Source: Actinomycetota bacterium
Lineage (GTDB): Bacteria; Actinomycetota; Actinomycetes; Actinomycetales; Microbacteriaceae
DNA: 64,000 nt
Assembly: GCA_020161315.1 (NCBI GenBank)
Contig: JAIUOH010000008.1
Coordinates: 22,445 to 86,444, forward strand
Reading direction: 5' to 3'
This document shows, piece by piece, positions 53,506-61,205 of the stretch. A model generated the notes under the pieces. It was not told where the DNA came from. It searched no databases and saw only the letters and a program-made list of their open reading frames with translations. Every line of letters starts with the position of its first letter. The first letter of the stretch is position 1. The position numbers and the translations under genes are program-made.

Positions 53506-54680
53506 GCTTCTCCCACCACTGCGCGCGCGTCAGCCCGCGCAACCGCTTCACGTAGGCGTTCCGCCTGCGACTCAGGCGCAACATCTGCCACCCACGCCCC
53601 CATCGCAGCCTCAGAGCCCGCAAGATACTTCAGCCGGTCGGCTGCACGCCGCGGCGAGGTAACCTCGAGACGCAGCCGCACTTCAGCACGCAGGGCATGC
53701 TTTGGTGCTTGATGCCACGCCGCAATATAGGGGGTCGGTGTGTCATAGAGCGCGTCGAGCCCCCGCAGCAGCCGCGGATACAACACGGCAAGTTCGTCAC
53801 GTTCGGCCGCCGTGGTTTCGGCGAGATCAGGGATCTGCCGGTACGGCAGCAGTTGCACTTCGATGGGCCAGCGCGCCGCGAACGGCACATACGCGCACCA
53901 GTGCCGCCCGGCGAGCACTACGCGGCCAGAAGATTGCTCTCGCTCGAGAATGCGCGCGAACAGCCCAGCACCGTGCTCTTCGAGTCGTTCAAGGAGCCGC
54001 CGCGTTCGGGGGGTGATGTACGGGTATGCATAAATCTGCCCGTGCGGGTGCGGTAGCGTCACACCGATTTCGGTGCCGCGGTTCTCAAAAGGAAACACCT
54101 GCGCGACACCAGACAGCGACTGCAACGCACTCACACGATCGGCCCACGCCTCGATGACCGTGCGCGCCCGAACAGTTGACAGGGTGCCGAACGACCCCTC
54201 GTGTTCGGGTGAAAAACAGACAACCTCGCACCGGCCCTCCGACGCGCGCTGCTCGTCGAGTTCATCCGGGGCTGCAGCGATGGGGGCTGAGGCGAGCGCC
54301 GGCCCGAACGAGGGAGATTTGTTTTCGAACACCGCCACGTCGTAGTTCGAAGGCACCTCTGAGGGGTTTCCCGGGCGCTGGGGGGCGAGCGGGTCGAGGT
54401 TCGCGGGGGGCAGGAAGGCACGGTGCTGGCGAGCGGTCGCGACAGAGATCCAGTCGCCGGTGAGTGCGTCGTAGCGGAGTTCGGCGGTTTCGGGACGAGG
54501 ATCAAGCACTCGCGTATCGACCGCACGTTGCGGTGGGAGCAGCGTGCCGGGGTCGTCATAGTAGAACAGCTCTCGCCCGTCGGCTAGGCTGGCGTCTCTG
54601 CGAACCACCCCCGCCGCGAGAGTGGTGGCGGGCAGATGCTGCAAGGCAGCTGCAGCGCCACCAAAGTGAGTCAAGTTCAC
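53502..54680 (-). CDS. galT: Galactose-1-phosphate uridylyltransferase
   Basis: The 392-residue class I GalT has FENRGTEIGVTLPHPHGQIYAYP with the catalytic His-Pro-His and a C-terminal WHQAPK. It swaps UMP between UDP-glucose and Gal-1-P. GTG start at 54680. Coupled to galK. No galE is in the window. Confidence 0.94.
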   Translation of the reverse strand: MNLTHFGGAAAALQHLPATTLAAGVVRRDASLADGRELFYYDDPGTLLPPQRAVDTRVLDPRPETAELRYDALTGDWISVATARQHRAFLPPANLDPLAPQRPGNPSEVPSNYDVAVFENKSPSFGPALASAPIAAAPDELDEQRASEGRCEVVCFSPEHEGSFGTLSTVRARTVIEAWADRVSALQSLSGVAQVFPFENRGTEIGVTLPHPHGQIYAYPYITPRTRRLLERLEEHGAGLFARILEREQSSGRVVLAGRHWCAYVPFAARWPIEVQLLPYRQIPDLAETTAAERDELAVLYPRLLRGLDALYDTPTPYIAAWHQAPKHALRAEVRLRLEVTSPRRAADRLKYLAGSEAAMGAWVADVAPESQAERLREAVARADARAVVGEA

Positions 54681-54736
54681 GCAGTCATCGTATGGACTCG
54701 GTGCCTACCCCGTCAATGGGTTGTTGCGTTTACGCA

Positions 54737-54751
54737 CCCCAGCTGCTGGGG
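54737..54751. promoter_or_regulatory. Palindrome between galM and galT
   Basis: CCCCAGC-T-GCTGGGG in the 93-bp gap upstream of galT; operator or weak hairpin. Confidence 0.3.
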
Positions 54752-54773
54752 CCGAAATACATGGGTATCGCCG

Positions 54774-55946
54774 CTACGCCGCATGTTCAGAGACAAGCCC
54801 GAGCTCCCATCGCTGCACAAAATCAGGGCTATGACCGCCCCAAGGCGGCAGTACGTGCAGCCCAGACGGAAAGTCGAGTGCGGTGTCATTGAACGCGTTG
54901 GGTGCGCAGCTCATCGGCTCGACCGCGATGGCACTTCGGTGCAACGGGCCGTCAGTGTCGAGCGTATACAGCTGCACCCAGTCGCACCCCTCACACAGAC
55001 GCAGCTCAAGAACACGCGGCCCAGCGGGCGATTCGGGCGCAGCGGCTGCAGTATTGGCGCCAATGCCGGAATCGGCGTGCTCGCCCGGACGCGCAGCCCA
55101 GAGCCGCACGCGGCGCACCTGAGCGTCAGTGGCGGGTGGCATGACCGCCAAACCGGCAGTCGGACCGGCAGTCACAGCTTCAGCCCCAGCCCCAGCTTCA
55201 GCCGCATCAGCGGTGGCGGTGATCCTCGTATATGCATGGTCAAGCCGCGCCCCCCGCAACGAACGCGGCCGCGAAAAATCGTACCCCGATACCCCCGCCG
55301 CAGCACCCGGGCCCGCAAGCTCAAACAACCCCGTCGGAGCCAATGTTGCAGGTGCCGGTCGCAGCACCTGCCCCGCCGGCATTTCTAGCACCCAATCATC
55401 AACGCTCCCGCTACCCGGCACAAGATACGGATGCCACCCCGCACCAAACGGTGCAGCCGAGCGCGAAAGATTGCGAGCGCGCAGTGTCGCCTGCAGCCCA
55501 GACCCACTCAAGCGATACTCGACCCGAACCTCAACCCGCCACGGATACCCGGGCGTCGGCTCGATGCACGCCCGAAGCTGCACCGAGCACTCATCACACT
55601 GCACAAGTGCAAACTCGAGCCCCCGCACCAAACCGTGCAGCGCGTGCCCACGTGCAGGCTCCGTCACCGGCAGTTCGTAACCGCGCCCCGCAAACTCGTA
55701 GCGCGCGTCAATCACGCGGTTCGGCCACGGCGCCAGCACCGCGCCCCGCGCAAACGGGTCAAGCTCCGGTGGCGGTGAGCCCGGTGCCACTGAGCCCAGT
55801 GCCACTGAGCCCGGTGCCGGCAGTCGGGTGTCGGGCGCAGGCAACACCAAGTCGCGACGATCATGCGAAAAGCTCTTCAGCGTTGCACCGACCACCCCAA
55901 CCTCGGCCGCATACGCCGCAAACCGAAGAGTGAAACCCTCGCCCAT
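54774..55946 (-). CDS. galM: Aldose 1-epimerase (galactose mutarotase family)
   Basis: A 390-residue protein with GHALHGLVRG (His), FGAGWHPYLVPGSG (catalytic-His region) and DWVQLYTLD. It converts beta to alpha-galactose for GalK. The start ATG 55946 is set by homology and by the divergent purU promoter; upstream codons belong to that region. Linkers near residues 50-60 and 240-260 carry short tandem repeats such as PGSVALGSVAPGS. Confidence 0.88.
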   Translation of the reverse strand: MGEGFTLRFAAYAAEVGVVGATLKSFSHDRRDLVLPAPDTRLPAPGSVALGSVAPGSPPPELDPFARGAVLAPWPNRVIDARYEFAGRGYELPVTEPARGHALHGLVRGLEFALVQCDECSVQLRACIEPTPGYPWRVEVRVEYRLSGSGLQATLRARNLSRSAAPFGAGWHPYLVPGSGSVDDWVLEMPAGQVLRPAPATLAPTGLFELAGPGAAAGVSGYDFSRPRSLRGARLDHAYTRITATADAAEAGAGAEAVTAGPTAGLAVMPPATDAQVRRVRLWAARPGEHADSGIGANTAAAAPESPAGPRVLELRLCEGCDWVQLYTLDTDGPLHRSAIAVEPMSCAPNAFNDTALDFPSGLHVLPPWGGHSPDFVQRWELGLVSEHAA

Positions 55947-55979
55947 GGCGTCCAGCGTACCAACCCGCGCAACCATTGC

Positions 55980-55985
55980 TACGCT
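55980..55985 (+). promoter_or_regulatory. purU leaderless -10 box
   Basis: TACGCT lies 6 nt before GTG 55992; another in-frame GTG at 55986 directly follows it and is too close to be the start. Confidence 0.45.
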
Positions 55986-55991
55986 GTGACA

Positions 55992-56870
55992 GTGACCACA
56001 GCTACGACGACACCAACCCAATGGGTGCTCACCCTCTCGTGCATCGACGGGCCAGGCATTGTACACGCCATCAGCGGTGCGGTCGTTGCCGCGGGCGGCA
56101 ACATCGAAGAGAGCCAACAGTTCGCCTCGCACGACACCGGGCGCTTCTTCATGCGTCTGCAAGTGTCTGCCGTCGCACAGCCAGAAACCTTCAACGAGCG
56201 CTTCGAGCAGGCTCTCGCCCCCGTCACCGAGCGATATCACATGACGTGGCGCCTCGACACAGTCGGTCGTGCGGTGCGCACGCTCGTTCTGGGCAGCACC
56301 GCCACCCACTGCGTCAACGACCTGCTCTACCGCCAGCGCGGCGGGCAGTTGCCCATTGAGGTGCCGCTGATCCTCTCAAACCATGAAACCATGCGCGACA
56401 TTGCAGATTTCTATGGTGTGCCATTCGAACACCGCGCAATCGGCGGCCCCGAAGACAAGGCAGCCTTCGAACGTCGCGTGCTCGAAGTCGTCGAAGAGCA
56501 GCAAATCGAACTGGTGGTACTCGCACGCTACATGCAGATTCTCTCGCCTGAGCTCTGCGCCGCGCTCGCGGGCAAAGCAATCAACATTCACCACTCGTTT
56601 CTGCCGGGATTCAAGGGGGCCAACCCCTACCGCCAAGCGCACGGCCGTGGCGTGAAACTGATCGGCGCCACCGCCCACTTCGTGACGACCGACCTCGACG
56701 AGGGGCCGATCATCGAGCAAGACGTGGCGCGCGTCGATCACGCGTACACCCCGACCGAGCTGATGCAGCTCGGTCAAGACGAGGAAGCCCGCGTGCTGCG
56801 CCGTGCGGTGGGCTGGTATGCCGAGAATCGCGTGCTGCTCGACGGCGACCGCACGATCATCTTCCGCTAG
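55992..56870 (+). CDS. purU: Formyltetrahydrofolate deformylase
   Basis: The 292-residue protein has an N-terminal ACT domain (LSCIDGPGIVHAISGAVVAA then GGNIEESQQF) and a formyltransferase-type domain with INIHHSFLPGFKGANPYRQA and TDLDEGPIIEQDV. It hydrolyses 10-formyl-THF to formate and THF, balancing one-carbon pools. GTG 55992 is inferred from a leaderless promoter; 55986 is possible. Confidence 0.94.
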   Translation: MTTATTTPTQWVLTLSCIDGPGIVHAISGAVVAAGGNIEESQQFASHDTGRFFMRLQVSAVAQPETFNERFEQALAPVTERYHMTWRLDTVGRAVRTLVLGSTATHCVNDLLYRQRGGQLPIEVPLILSNHETMRDIADFYGVPFEHRAIGGPEDKAAFERRVLEVVEEQQIELVVLARYMQILSPELCAALAGKAINIHHSFLPGFKGANPYRQAHGRGVKLIGATAHFVTTDLDEGPIIEQDVARVDHAYTPTELMQLGQDEEARVLRRAVGWYAENRVLLDGDRTIIFR

Positions 56871-56986
56871 GCGCAACGGTGCTGCCCGTGGCTTCGCTGC
56901 TGCGCGCCGGTGCCGCACCCCACTCACCGCCCGCACCCCGCTCACCGCCCGCAGCCCGCACCCCGCACCCCGCACACTCGCCGAGC

Positions 56987-57055
56987 GGATAGGAAGCCCT
57001 CGAATGGATAGCTTGTCTACCGTGGTTTAGCTATCCACTCGAGGGTTTCCTATCC
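56987..57055. repeat. Hairpin repeat element, copy 1
   Basis: A 69-bp element: 27-bp arms (56987-57013, 57029-57055) with one A-C mismatch and one G-U type pair, 15-nt loop. It is nearly identical to copy 2 at 58446-58514. Confidence 0.9.
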
Positions 57056-57078
57056 ATTCGGGGTAGAAAGAATGCCTC

Positions 57079-57153
57079 GCACCGAAGCGGGACAACATGC
57101 ACCGAAGCGGGTCACCATGCACCGAAGCGGGACAACTCGCACCGAAGCAACTC
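57079..57153. repeat. 20-bp tandem repeat
   Basis: Unit GCACCGAAGCGGGACAACAT occurs at 57079, 57099 and 57119, with a partial fourth at 57139. No spacers, so not a CRISPR array. Confidence 0.85.
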
Positions 57154-57169
57154 AAATGTCGGCGCGGGA

Positions 57170-58190
57170 TCACGCCTGCCCGAGCAACAACAACCCCTTT
57201 TTCGGCAAAGGCACCCCGAAGGCCTGCAGCTGTAAGCCAAAGTGGCGAGTCGTATCAACGTCGGGCCAGCCCCAGTGAATTGAGCGCTTCTGCGTGGTCG
57301 CCATAACCCAATCGTCGCGGCGTTTTTCTGCATACACCCGCTCGGCAGCCGTCTTGCCACCGAGCAAAGCCGGGTCTGTGTACTTGTGCTTGCCGTCGCA
57401 CTCACCAAAGATTCCAAGACCCTCAAATTCAAAGTCCAAGAAGTAGTTTCCACTCACGCGGGCCGGCACAGGCACCTGCAGCGAAACCCGAATACCCAGC
57501 CTGTCAAGGTGATAGCGGCTCACGCTTTCGAGCGGAGATTCGGCCCGCGGGTCGGCGAATGCCGCGATCCAGCGTGCTGTCTGAACGCCACGCTGCCCTG
57601 CGATCGCAGCCGCGCGAGAACTCAACCGATCACGCCACTCGGCAACAGAAGCCTCATCGATTCGCCGATCGACGCAACAGTTATCGTGCAGGTACGCATC
57701 GGCAACGCTCAGAGCGAGCGGGGCAGGTGCAGTAAGTGCAATATCGAGGATCGTGCGCTCCGGAGTCGTGCAAAAGTACGGCCCGACCCGGGTAATCTCC
57801 GATGGCTCTAACCGCATTCGGTGTCGCTTCATGCCTCGCGAAGCATTACCGGCATTCTGCGGCAAAATGATGACGTGGGCCGACGCCTCAAGCCTGTCAT
57901 CGAGCGGCAACCCGTGCAAAGCCGCCGCCGTGTAGTGCGAGAACAGCGGCGAGGTATTCGCCTCAGAGCGAATAACATGAGCCAAGGCAAGCTGCCTGTC
58001 TTCGGCATGCAAGGTGCGCCAATACTCGGCGGGCACATACCAGCCGCGCCTGATGCGCACCAGATACCCGGCCCGCTTCTTCTCTTTCTAACGTTCTCGA
58101 TGTATAGCCGAGGTCGATCAGATTTCGAAGGTGCCTAACCTGTGTGGAGATTTGTGCGAGCTTCGCCAGCGTCTCTTCGTTGTTTGGCAT
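57170..58190 (-). pseudogene. Frameshifted AbiEi-like / PD-(D/E)XK-type protein gene
   Basis: Two frames together make one protein. Frame 1 (58190 leftward) reads MPNNEETLAKLAQISTQVRH through TLERE; near 58080 continuation shifts to frame 2, which reads KKRAGYLVRIRRGWYVPAEY and on to 57170. Removing one base in the GAGAAGAAG run restores one reading frame. The N-terminus is AbiEi-antitoxin-like winged-helix; the C-terminus has ESVSR, DFEFEG, ECDGKHKY and EKRRDDW, a Vsr/DUF559-type nuclease pattern. A GTG at 58060 could start a truncated 296-residue product lacking the N-terminal part. Sequencing error is the main alternative to real decay. Confidence 0.65.
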
Positions 58191-58338
58191 CTCTCGATTG
58201 TCACCCCACCGAATTGGTTGGTTGTGCCAAATCACTGAATCTGTGGATAAGTGCAGATTTGTCTGCCTGGGGGCGACAAGTGGGGTGAGAAGAGGTGCGT
58301 GTGCCGAGTGAGCCGCGAGCGCCGAGTGCGCCGCGACC

Positions 58339-58435
58339 GCCGCGTTCACCGCTTGCGCCGCGCCCAGCCGTGCCCGCCGCGTTCACCGCTTGCGCCGCGC
58401 CCAGCCGTGCCCGCCGCGTTCACCGCTTGCGCCGC
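58339..58435. repeat. 37-bp tandem repeat, 2.6 copies
   Basis: Units begin at 58339, 58376 and 58413 (GCCGCGTTCACCGCTTGCGC...), identical where compared. Confidence 0.85.
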
Positions 58436-58445
58436 TTCCACGAGC

Positions 58446-58514
58446 GGATAGGAAGCCCTCGAATGGATAGCTTGTCTACCGTAGTTTAGCTATCCATTCG
58501 AGGGCTTCCTATCC
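58446..58514. repeat. Hairpin repeat element, copy 2
   Basis: Perfect 27-bp arms (58446-58472, 58488-58514), 15-nt loop; same design and near-identical sequence as copy 1. Confidence 0.92.
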
Positions 58515-58546
58515 ATTCGGCAACGAACAGATAGTTGAGTGGGCGG

Positions 58547-58620
58547 GTTCGGCAGGCAGGTTCGGCAGGCAGGCAGGCAGGTTCGGCAGGCAGGCAAGCA
58601 AGCAAGCAGGCAAGCAGGCG
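58547..58620. repeat. GGCA/GCAA microsatellite
   Basis: Imperfect tetranucleotide repeats (GGCAGGCAGGTTC..., GCAAGCAAGCAGG) just downstream of the amidohydrolase stop. Confidence 0.8.
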
Positions 58621-58662
58621 CGCGGGATAAGCACGCAACCGGTCGGCCCAGAGCACCCAGCG

Positions 58663-60369
58663 CTAGAGCTCGTGCACGATGCGGCCATCAACGACGGTCA
58701 TCACGATCGGCAACGAGGGCAGCTCGTCGGGGGTTGCCTCGACGGGGTCGCTCGCCCACACCGTCAAGTCGGCAACCGCGCCCACGCGCAGCACTCCCCT
58801 ATCGTCGTGACCTCGCGCGAGCGCCGGCCACAGCGTGTACGCGAGCAGCGCCTCCTCGCCGCTCAGCCGCTGTGAGGGTTCAAACACGTGCGCCGAAGCG
58901 TCGCCCGGGGTGTGGCGGCCGCGCGCCCAGGCCATGCCGAGCCGCGGGTCGTACTGCGCAACCGGCCAGTCTGACCCGAGCACGACGCGCACCCCCGCGT
59001 CGATCACGTCGCGCACACGGTACCCGGTCGAGGCACGTGAGCCCAGGCGCACCGCCCAGTTGTCGCCGCCGTCAGCCGCACGCCACTGCATGTGAAGCGG
59101 CTGCATCGAGGCGGTGAGCCCGCGGCCGGCCTGGCCCGAGAGGGCTGCGAGAGCTGCGACATCAGCGTCTGACAGCACCTCTAGGTGCTCAATCGAATGA
59201 AACGGCAAGCCCTCGCGCGCGGGCAGGGACGCGTACACCTCAAGCACCCGGCTTACTGCGTAGTCGCCGACGGCGTGCGTCGCGATCAGCAGCCCGGCAT
59301 CGTGGTAGGCACGCACCACCTCGGCAAAGCGCTGCCACGACGGCCAGAACGCGGCTCGGCCGTCACCGAGCGAGTCAACCTCGTGCAGCCACGCGGTGCC
59401 CGTATCGATCACCCCGTCACTGAAGAGCTTGATCGCCCCGGTCTGCCAGAGCTCGCCGCGCCGCCCCGCCGCGGCAATCACGCGAGCCACGTCTTCATCG
59501 GTGTCGCCTACGGCGTGCCAGTGGTGCACGGTGAGGCGGTGATCCAACTCGCCACGAGACTCAAGCTCTGCAAGCAACTCGACCGTGGCATCGTTGCCGT
59601 CCATAATCGCCCCGCCGGTGAGCCCGGTCGCGGCCAAGCGACGAAACATGTCGCGAAGCGCGTCGCGCTGGGCCTCGTGTGTGGCCTTCGGCGCCGCCGC
59701 AAACAGCAGCTGATAGGCGCTCGGTTCGCGCAGCTCGCCCGTCGGCACACCGTTGCTATCGACCACAATCTCACTCGAATCATCAAAGACACGAGCACCA
59801 TCTATGCCTGCGGCGGCAAGCGCAGGGGCGGTGCCGAGGCCTGTATGCAGGTCGTAGCATATAAGAGCAACCGGGCGACCAGGTGCGGCGTCTTCGAGCA
59901 GCGAACCGAGCATGCCGGTGTGCTCGAAGGGTTCGTATTCGAGGTTCCAGCCGCGCAGCCAGGCGCCCTCGGGCAGGCGGGCGTGTTCTCGTGCGAGCGC
60001 CTCGCGAATGCTCTCGATCGAGTCGAGGCCACCCAGGTCAACGCCCGCGGTCACCTCGGCAGCCCAGTTGGGGTGGGTGTGGGAGTCGAACAGGCCGGGG
60101 GTAATCACCGCACCAGCCAGGTCGCGCACCTCGGCCCCCGCAGCCCCCGCAGCCCCCGCAACACCGGCAGCACCCGCGGCACCCGCAACACCGGCAGCAC
60201 CGGCAGCACCGGCAGCAGCAAGAATTTCGGCGTCGCTACCGACCGCAGCGATGCGACCGTCAACAATCAGCAGCGCTGTCAACGCGGGATCAACCGTCGT
60301 GCCCACGTTGGTACGAAGGCGTGCGCCTACGAGCGCGAGGGCAGATGAAGCAGTGCGTGTAACGGTCAT
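58663..60369 (-). CDS. Amidohydrolase family protein (YtcJ-type) with Ala/Gly repeat insert
   Basis: A 568-residue metal-dependent hydrolase: GLFDSHTHPN (HxH) after a small beta barrel, TGGAIMDGND, ATHAVGDYAV (His), FHSIEHLEVL (His), VVLGSDWPVAQYD (Asp). The barrel is interrupted at about residues 50-78 by GAAGAAGVAGAAGAAGVAG-type repeats coded by a 12-bp-like tandem array. Substrate unknown; the partner at 61206 is a paralogue. Its start overlaps the TetR gene's stop. Confidence 0.9.
   Translation of the reverse strand: MTVTRTASSALALVGARLRTNVGTTVDPALTALLIVDGRIAAVGSDAEILAAAGAAGAAGVAGAAGAAGVAGAAGAAGAEVRDLAGAVITPGLFDSHTHPNWAAEVTAGVDLGGLDSIESIREALAREHARLPEGAWLRGWNLEYEPFEHTGMLGSLLEDAAPGRPVALICYDLHTGLGTAPALAAAGIDGARVFDDSSEIVVDSNGVPTGELREPSAYQLLFAAAPKATHEAQRDALRDMFRRLAATGLTGGAIMDGNDATVELLAELESRGELDHRLTVHHWHAVGDTDEDVARVIAAAGRRGELWQTGAIKLFSDGVIDTGTAWLHEVDSLGDGRAAFWPSWQRFAEVVRAYHDAGLLIATHAVGDYAVSRVLEVYASLPAREGLPFHSIEHLEVLSDADVAALAALSGQAGRGLTASMQPLHMQWRAADGGDNWAVRLGSRASTGYRVRDVIDAGVRVVLGSDWPVAQYDPRLGMAWARGRHTPGDASAHVFEPSQRLSGEEALLAYTLWPALARGHDDRGVLRVGAVADLTVWASDPVEATPDELPSLPIVMTVVDGRIVHEL
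60139..60220. repeat. Simple-sequence insert coding Ala/Gly repeats
   Basis: CCCGCAGCC/ACCGGCAGC triplet-based repeats, coding the Ala-Gly-Val stretch of the amidohydrolase. Confidence 0.85.
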
Positions 60370-61031
60370 GAGTCGCCTTTCAGCTGTTGAAAAGTTGCGG
60401 TGAGGCCGGCGAGCATCGCTTCGAGCCCCATCTCAAACATGGTGTCGGTGGGTCTGGTGTCTGGCGATGGCAGGCTGCTCGCGAGCGCATCATAGGCCGC
60501 GACAAAGTGCGGCGCAGAGGGGTCGTCGCCGGGATCCATCATGTTGTCAGGCGCCACGTGATCAAGCGCGGCCCCGAGAATGAAGCATTCGAGCGAAACG
60601 ATCAAGCTCAGCACCACCCGTTCGGGCCAGCCCGCCCCGATCAGCCCTCTGCATACGGCCTCATACATCTGGCTGGTTCGTGATTGTGAGGCGAGCGGGG
60701 TCACGACCATGATTGCGATGGTTGGCGGGTGGGCGGCGAAGGCGCTGCGGTACGACCATGCCCAGCGACGCAAGGCTTCGACCCAGTTGAGCGTGTCGAA
60801 GCCGCTGACGTCGATGCGGTCACTCACGAGTTCACGTATGCCGGCGATGATGTCATCTTGCCCGCTGACGTGGTTGTACAGAGCCGAGGGCCGCACCTCG
60901 AGCGCCCGGGCAATATCGCGAATACCCGCGCCTTGCTCGCCTCGTTCGTCGAGCAGTTTGAGGGCAGTTTCGAGGATCAGGTCGCGGCTGAGCACCGCGA
61001 CCCGCGGCCTGCCCGACTTTCTTGCCTCCAT
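60366..61031 (-). CDS. TetR family transcriptional regulator
   Basis: The 221-residue regulator has an HTH at about 25-60 (GAGIRDIARALEVRPSALYN then HVSGQDDIIAGI) and a ligand-binding C-terminal domain. Coupled to the amidohydrolase downstream and divergent from the second one; it likely controls both. Confidence 0.92.
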   Translation of the reverse strand: MEARKSGRPRVAVLSRDLILETALKLLDERGEQGAGIRDIARALEVRPSALYNHVSGQDDIIAGIRELVSDRIDVSGFDTLNWVEALRRWAWSYRSAFAAHPPTIAIMVVTPLASQSRTSQMYEAVCRGLIGAGWPERVVLSLIVSLECFILGAALDHVAPDNMMDPGDDPSAPHFVAAYDALASSLPSPDTRPTDTMFEMGLEAMLAGLTATFQQLKGDS

Positions 61032-61086
61032 TGGCTGCCGATCCTTTCTGCCCCGACACTATCGCAAACAAACTCGTCGCCAGCTA

Positions 61087-61141
61087 TTTACGATTGTGCG
61101 TTGCGTTGTCTACAATAACGAACAGTGTTCATTTTGTGAAC
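61087..61141 (+). promoter_or_regulatory. Divergent promoter/operator for TetR and amidohydrolase
   Basis: TTTACG (61087-61092), 18-bp spacer, TACAAT (61111-61116). Immediately after, GAACAGTGTTC (61120-61130) and GTTCATTTTGTGAAC (61127-61141) are overlapping inverted repeats, suited to TetR binding at the start site. Confidence 0.6.
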
Positions 61142-61205
61142 GAGGATCGAAAGATCGAAACGAGTATCACCGAGACCGGCAGAGCTGCCGAGAGTTGGAG
61201 CAGAC

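Larger units (their letters stand above)
56871..57169. repeat. Repeat-rich intergenic zone left of the broken gene
   Basis: About 300 bp holding C-rich CCGCACCCCGCTCACCGCC-type repeats (56915-56976), hairpin copy 1 (56987-57055) and a 20-bp tandem repeat (57079-57153). No gene is seen. Confidence 0.8.
58191..58662. repeat. Repeat-rich intergenic zone right of the broken gene
   Basis: 472 bp containing a 37-bp tandem repeat (58339-58435), hairpin copy 2 (58446-58514) and a GGCA-type microsatellite (58547-58620). No gene is seen. Confidence 0.8.

Noticed and set aside
57079-57153. Possible CRISPR array
   Set aside because: The 20-bp units are directly adjacent with no spacers, and no cas genes are present.
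57963-58349. Separate 128-codon gene ahead of the nuclease-like frame
   Set aside because: Its reading continues the N-terminal half of the frameshifted gene only until about 58080; beyond that it is an out-of-frame shadow.
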